Assembly: GCA_037903475.1 (NCBI GenBank) | Contig: JBAJFG010000269.1 | Coordinates: 372,001 to 436,000, forward strand | Source: Ancylostoma caninum | Taxonomy: Eukaryota > Nematoda > Chromadorea > Rhabditida > Ancylostomatidae | Direction: 5' to 3' | Length of the DNA: 64,000 nt | Program-made: the position numbers and the translations under genes | Notes under the pieces: model-generated | The model's database searches: none | What the model was told of the DNA's origin: nothing | What the model saw: only the letters and a program-made list of their open reading frames with translations | In this document: in pieces, positions 61,401-64,000 of the stretch | How positions within the stretch are numbered: position 1 is the stretch's first letter | How the letters are laid out: every line of letters starts with the position of its first letter

Positions 61401-62857
61401 AATGAAGTCAGAGACTCTGCTCCGTTAGTTATAGATGAGTTAACAACATTTTTCTCTATAACACTCAGCTAATAAAAAGAAAATTGTGGGGCAGGAGCAT
61501 TTGTTTTGCGTCGTGGATGTTTCAGCATGAATCTCCCAAAACAAAGAGCTTAAAGGCAGTGTGTCACCTCGTTTCGTGGGCTGAAAATACCAACAGACTG
61601 TAGACCTCCTCGTCGTTTTTTTCATTTTTTTTTTCATTTTTTTTCGTCAATCCCAAAGATGTACGTCAAACCTCATAAAAATGACGAAAACCCCGTTTTC
61701 GGAGGGCCCAAAAGTGCAGCTCACGGACTATCTGGGTGGAGCGATCCGTGAATGAGCTGGCTGACCGCCACGTCTGCAGCGTTGGCCAACACGTCCAGAC
61801 GTGTCCGATTGATGAGATCAACGGCTTCACGCGTTCACTCGGCTCGACAAACTGTTACAAATCCCGTCCCGAAAACCGTTTAAATGTAGGGTTTAAATAC
61901 CTTTTTGTAACATATTGGGTATACCGTTGGATTCAGCGTATCGAGTAGATTCAGAATCTGGTAAAAGCTCAGATACGAAAACGAGGTGACACACTGCCTT
62001 TAATTACGGCTGGTTTGAAGGTTTCCAGAGAATTATGCCCCCAATATATTGTGATCGACCTCCATGGAGTGAATACTAATCATCCAAAAGTCCCGGAAGT
62101 GAGATAAAAAGCTGCTCAAAATAGAAATTCGTGCGCTACTGTCTGTCATTTAAAAAAGTGGATCACACTTACACCTGAGATATGTGCCCGTGAAGGACTA
62201 TGGGACTACTAAGTGTATTTCCGAGAAAAAACCAACATTGATTAAAATTGCCTGGGGAAATGTTAATCGCCATAAATCTCTCCAAGAGTAGTCAATGTTG
62301 CCGGATTTACTGTTTTCTATATGGAATTATTTGCTTTGCCCCATCAAATCCAGTTACGGTCTCACAGTTGGAACCGTTGAGTTAATCTCAGTTTTTTCTA
62401 CGTATCTGTTCTCGGTTCTGTTGCATTACTTAATATTCGATCAGTTCTGAATGGCACACCTTCTTGTGTATTAGAATTTAAAAAATAAAGTAGAGCGTGA
62501 TACACGTACATCATCCAGAAAAGTTCGATTACGATTGAATCGCTCCCGAATAAGACGAGTAACATAATCCGGGTTATGCATGGACCCTGTCGTTGAAGCA
62601 TTCGTTTTGACAGTTCCGTTAGCATGATCTTTCAGAAATACAGTATAGTCGTTGTACAAGGATGAAGTCCTCATAGAATATACATTGAAAGAACGGGACA
62701 TTTTCATCGCCTTGGCGATTAACGGAAGAAGGTCCCAGATTATTATAATAATAGATACCAGAATAATGCCGTCGAGAAAGATGTGTCGTATCATTCTTGA
62801 GTCGTTTTCAATTGTAGTACTTTTATCTCTTCTCTTTATGTGTAGTACTCGAAACAT
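58463..62857 (-). CDS. GT31-family glycosyltransferase (beta-1,3-galactosyltransferase-like), partial model
   Basis: Type II Golgi membrane enzyme transferring a sugar in beta-1,3 linkage (family role; donor and acceptor unknown). - strand exons: 62857-62510 (short basic tail, TM helix about residues 27-48, Asn-rich stem), 61282-61133, 61080-60943, 60841-60690, 60210-60071 and 58601-58463. The first five join in phase. Family hallmarks in order are the FRIRSFWRQTYAN segment (R-x-x-WRQTW type), GVIFPVGV, YGDILQADFVDSYRNLTLK (about 199-217), the metal-binding DxD as KIDGDV (about 236-241), and LEDVFITGIL in the 58601 exon. The exon at 60210-60071 (ending YVASATVLSH) is weaker. One or more small exons between 60070 and 58602 and the C-terminal end were not resolved. 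If the SL acceptor upstream of 62857 is used, this is the full N-terminus. Confidence 0.78.
61550..62003. mobile_element. TTAA MITE, copy P6, in intron 1 of the GT31 gene
   Basis: Terminal repeats AGGCAGTGTGTCACCTCGTT, perfectly inverted, with TTAA at both ends, as in copy P2. It carries the family core (GTTGGCCAACACGTCCAGAC). About 454 bp, lying wholly between the exons at 62510 and 61282. Confidence 0.88.
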
Positions 62858-62869
62858 TATTATACATTA

Positions 62870-63550
62870 AGCCTAAATACACATGTGAATCCTTCTTGGC
62901 ACGCACCCACTAGCAAAACAACACGTTTTTCGAACAGCGTATCACAAAGAACGGAAAAAGAAACGACTATGAATGACGAAATTTATCGGAAGTTGTAAGA
63001 ACTGTTATTGAAATGCGAAACCGTTCACTGGAAGATCAATTAGTCCTTGAAGTTCTGCGAAAACGTTGCGCCACCTACACCGTTTTCTGCAACGCAGTGA
63101 ACACCTCTTCACAAACAGCAGTCCACACTAAGATGACAAGATTTTGTTATGAATCGGTGGATGAGTGGACGCTACCGACAGTTCACTCAAGGTCATGCAT
63201 GCCAATAATGGATAAAATACCATTCAGGGAAGAACATTGTGAATGAGTGTCAACATGGAATCAACAAGGATCTATGGAATCAAGTATTAGAGCATCAACG
63301 CTTGAGCCATCCCCTAGGCATCAAAATAGAGCGACATGTCTTCAGTACAATGTGCTAGGCCCTATTGGGCGTCACGATGTAGTAAGCTATGCACTAGCCT
63401 CAGGTAAGAGAGGACAAAATGAAAAAATGAAGGTTAGATAGCTAGCACGAGCGGGAGATACTGCCTGTGCCATGCTGTAGACCTTAGTGATCATCCGGAA
63501 GTTTTCTGGAAAGAATTGCAGTGGAAAGGACTATGCAAATTTGAGGGATA
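62870..63550. other. Intergenic, no gene recognised
   Basis: Two short open frames (63013-63246 and 63247-63441) lack family resemblance. Confidence 0.4.
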
Positions 63551-64000
63551 CAGGGGTATCAAAAAGTTTCCGGCCTGAACCACTTGCAGATTAGCTGCCG
63601 CAGTGAAATTTTAGAGTAAATAAATGTGCATCCATCGAAGACCAAAACACTCTTCATCTTGTCATTTTATTGAACTTACCCAATTTTATGAGAATTTTTA
63701 TCAGCCGAATATAAACACCCAACGCAGACTCCTTTTCGTTATTTGTTTCCTTACGCTGAAGTGCCGTTTGAGATTTTCTCACGGATTCTAGTAGCTAGTC
63801 CCTAGACCTTTTCTTATAAACTGGCTGAATTAGCGAAATGCATTCGCATTGTCATGAAGCAATACTATTTTGTGAAAAGGGATGTCTCATTGAAGAGCTT
63901 GAATTCCGTGGTTGAATTTGTGCAGTCATATTTCTTGACTCTTTTCCGAAAAGTATGGATCAAAGTAGCATTGTAATAATCCACTTTGTTGAGGTTTACA
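63551..64000 (-). mobile_element. Mariner element, 3' part, running off the window
   Basis: Begins after TA (63549-63550) with CAGGGGTATCAAAAAGTTTC, a mariner-type terminus. On the - strand at about 63850-63870 the sequence reads LLHDNA, the block around the second catalytic Asp of mariner transposases, followed by stops. The remainder lies beyond 64000. Confidence 0.75.

Overview
The window looks like nuclear DNA of a clade V (strongylid, hookworm-like) parasitic nematode. Three things point there: spliced genes with short introns, an expanded SCP/TAPS (ASP, CAP-domain) secreted-protein cluster, and many DNA-transposon fragments (mariner elements and small TA- or TTAA-flanked MITEs). The species is inferred from gene content and was not identified by any search.

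Layout. 0-20 kb is almost entirely repetitive. It holds a mariner remnant, a 5'-truncated CR1/Jockey-like LINE with an intact reverse transcriptase ORF (1787-3331), and a large degenerate inverted repeat (about 5130-10900). One mariner abuts the outer end of the left arm, a second mariner interrupts the right arm, and a TTAA-flanked MITE interrupts the left arm. Further on are several related TTAA MITEs, a complex palindromic tandem array (14.16-15.6 kb) and a very regular 90-bp minisatellite with a GC-rich hairpin in every unit (18.52-19.76 kb).

22-38 kb is an SCP/TAPS cluster: gene A on the + strand, then genes B, C and D in tandem on the - strand. I reconstructed all four as nine-exon genes. 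Intron positions and phases are conserved, several exons have identical lengths, and each gene has a TATA box only about 33-40 bp upstream of its ATG. Each encodes a secreted single-domain CAP protein of about 240-248 residues with a Pro/Thr-rich N-terminal spacer.

41.7-48.1 kb on the - strand is a tyrosine hydroxylase gene (cat-2 type, dopamine synthesis) with 14 well-supported exons. A mariner deletion derivative and a CAGTGG-type MITE lie in its introns. 53.0-54.1 kb (-) is a Ctr/SLC31 copper transporter of about 158 residues, preceded by a likely spliced-leader acceptor. 58.5-62.9 kb (-) is a GT31-type (beta-1,3-galactosyltransferase-like) type II membrane enzyme whose first intron carries a TTAA MITE. 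The window ends inside another mariner (63551 onward).

The host genes do not form one pathway. The striking themes are the secreted-protein cluster with a shared compact promoter design, and the density and nesting of short transposons, including inside introns of conserved genes. All splice models come from reading codons, phases and paralogue comparison, with no transcript data.
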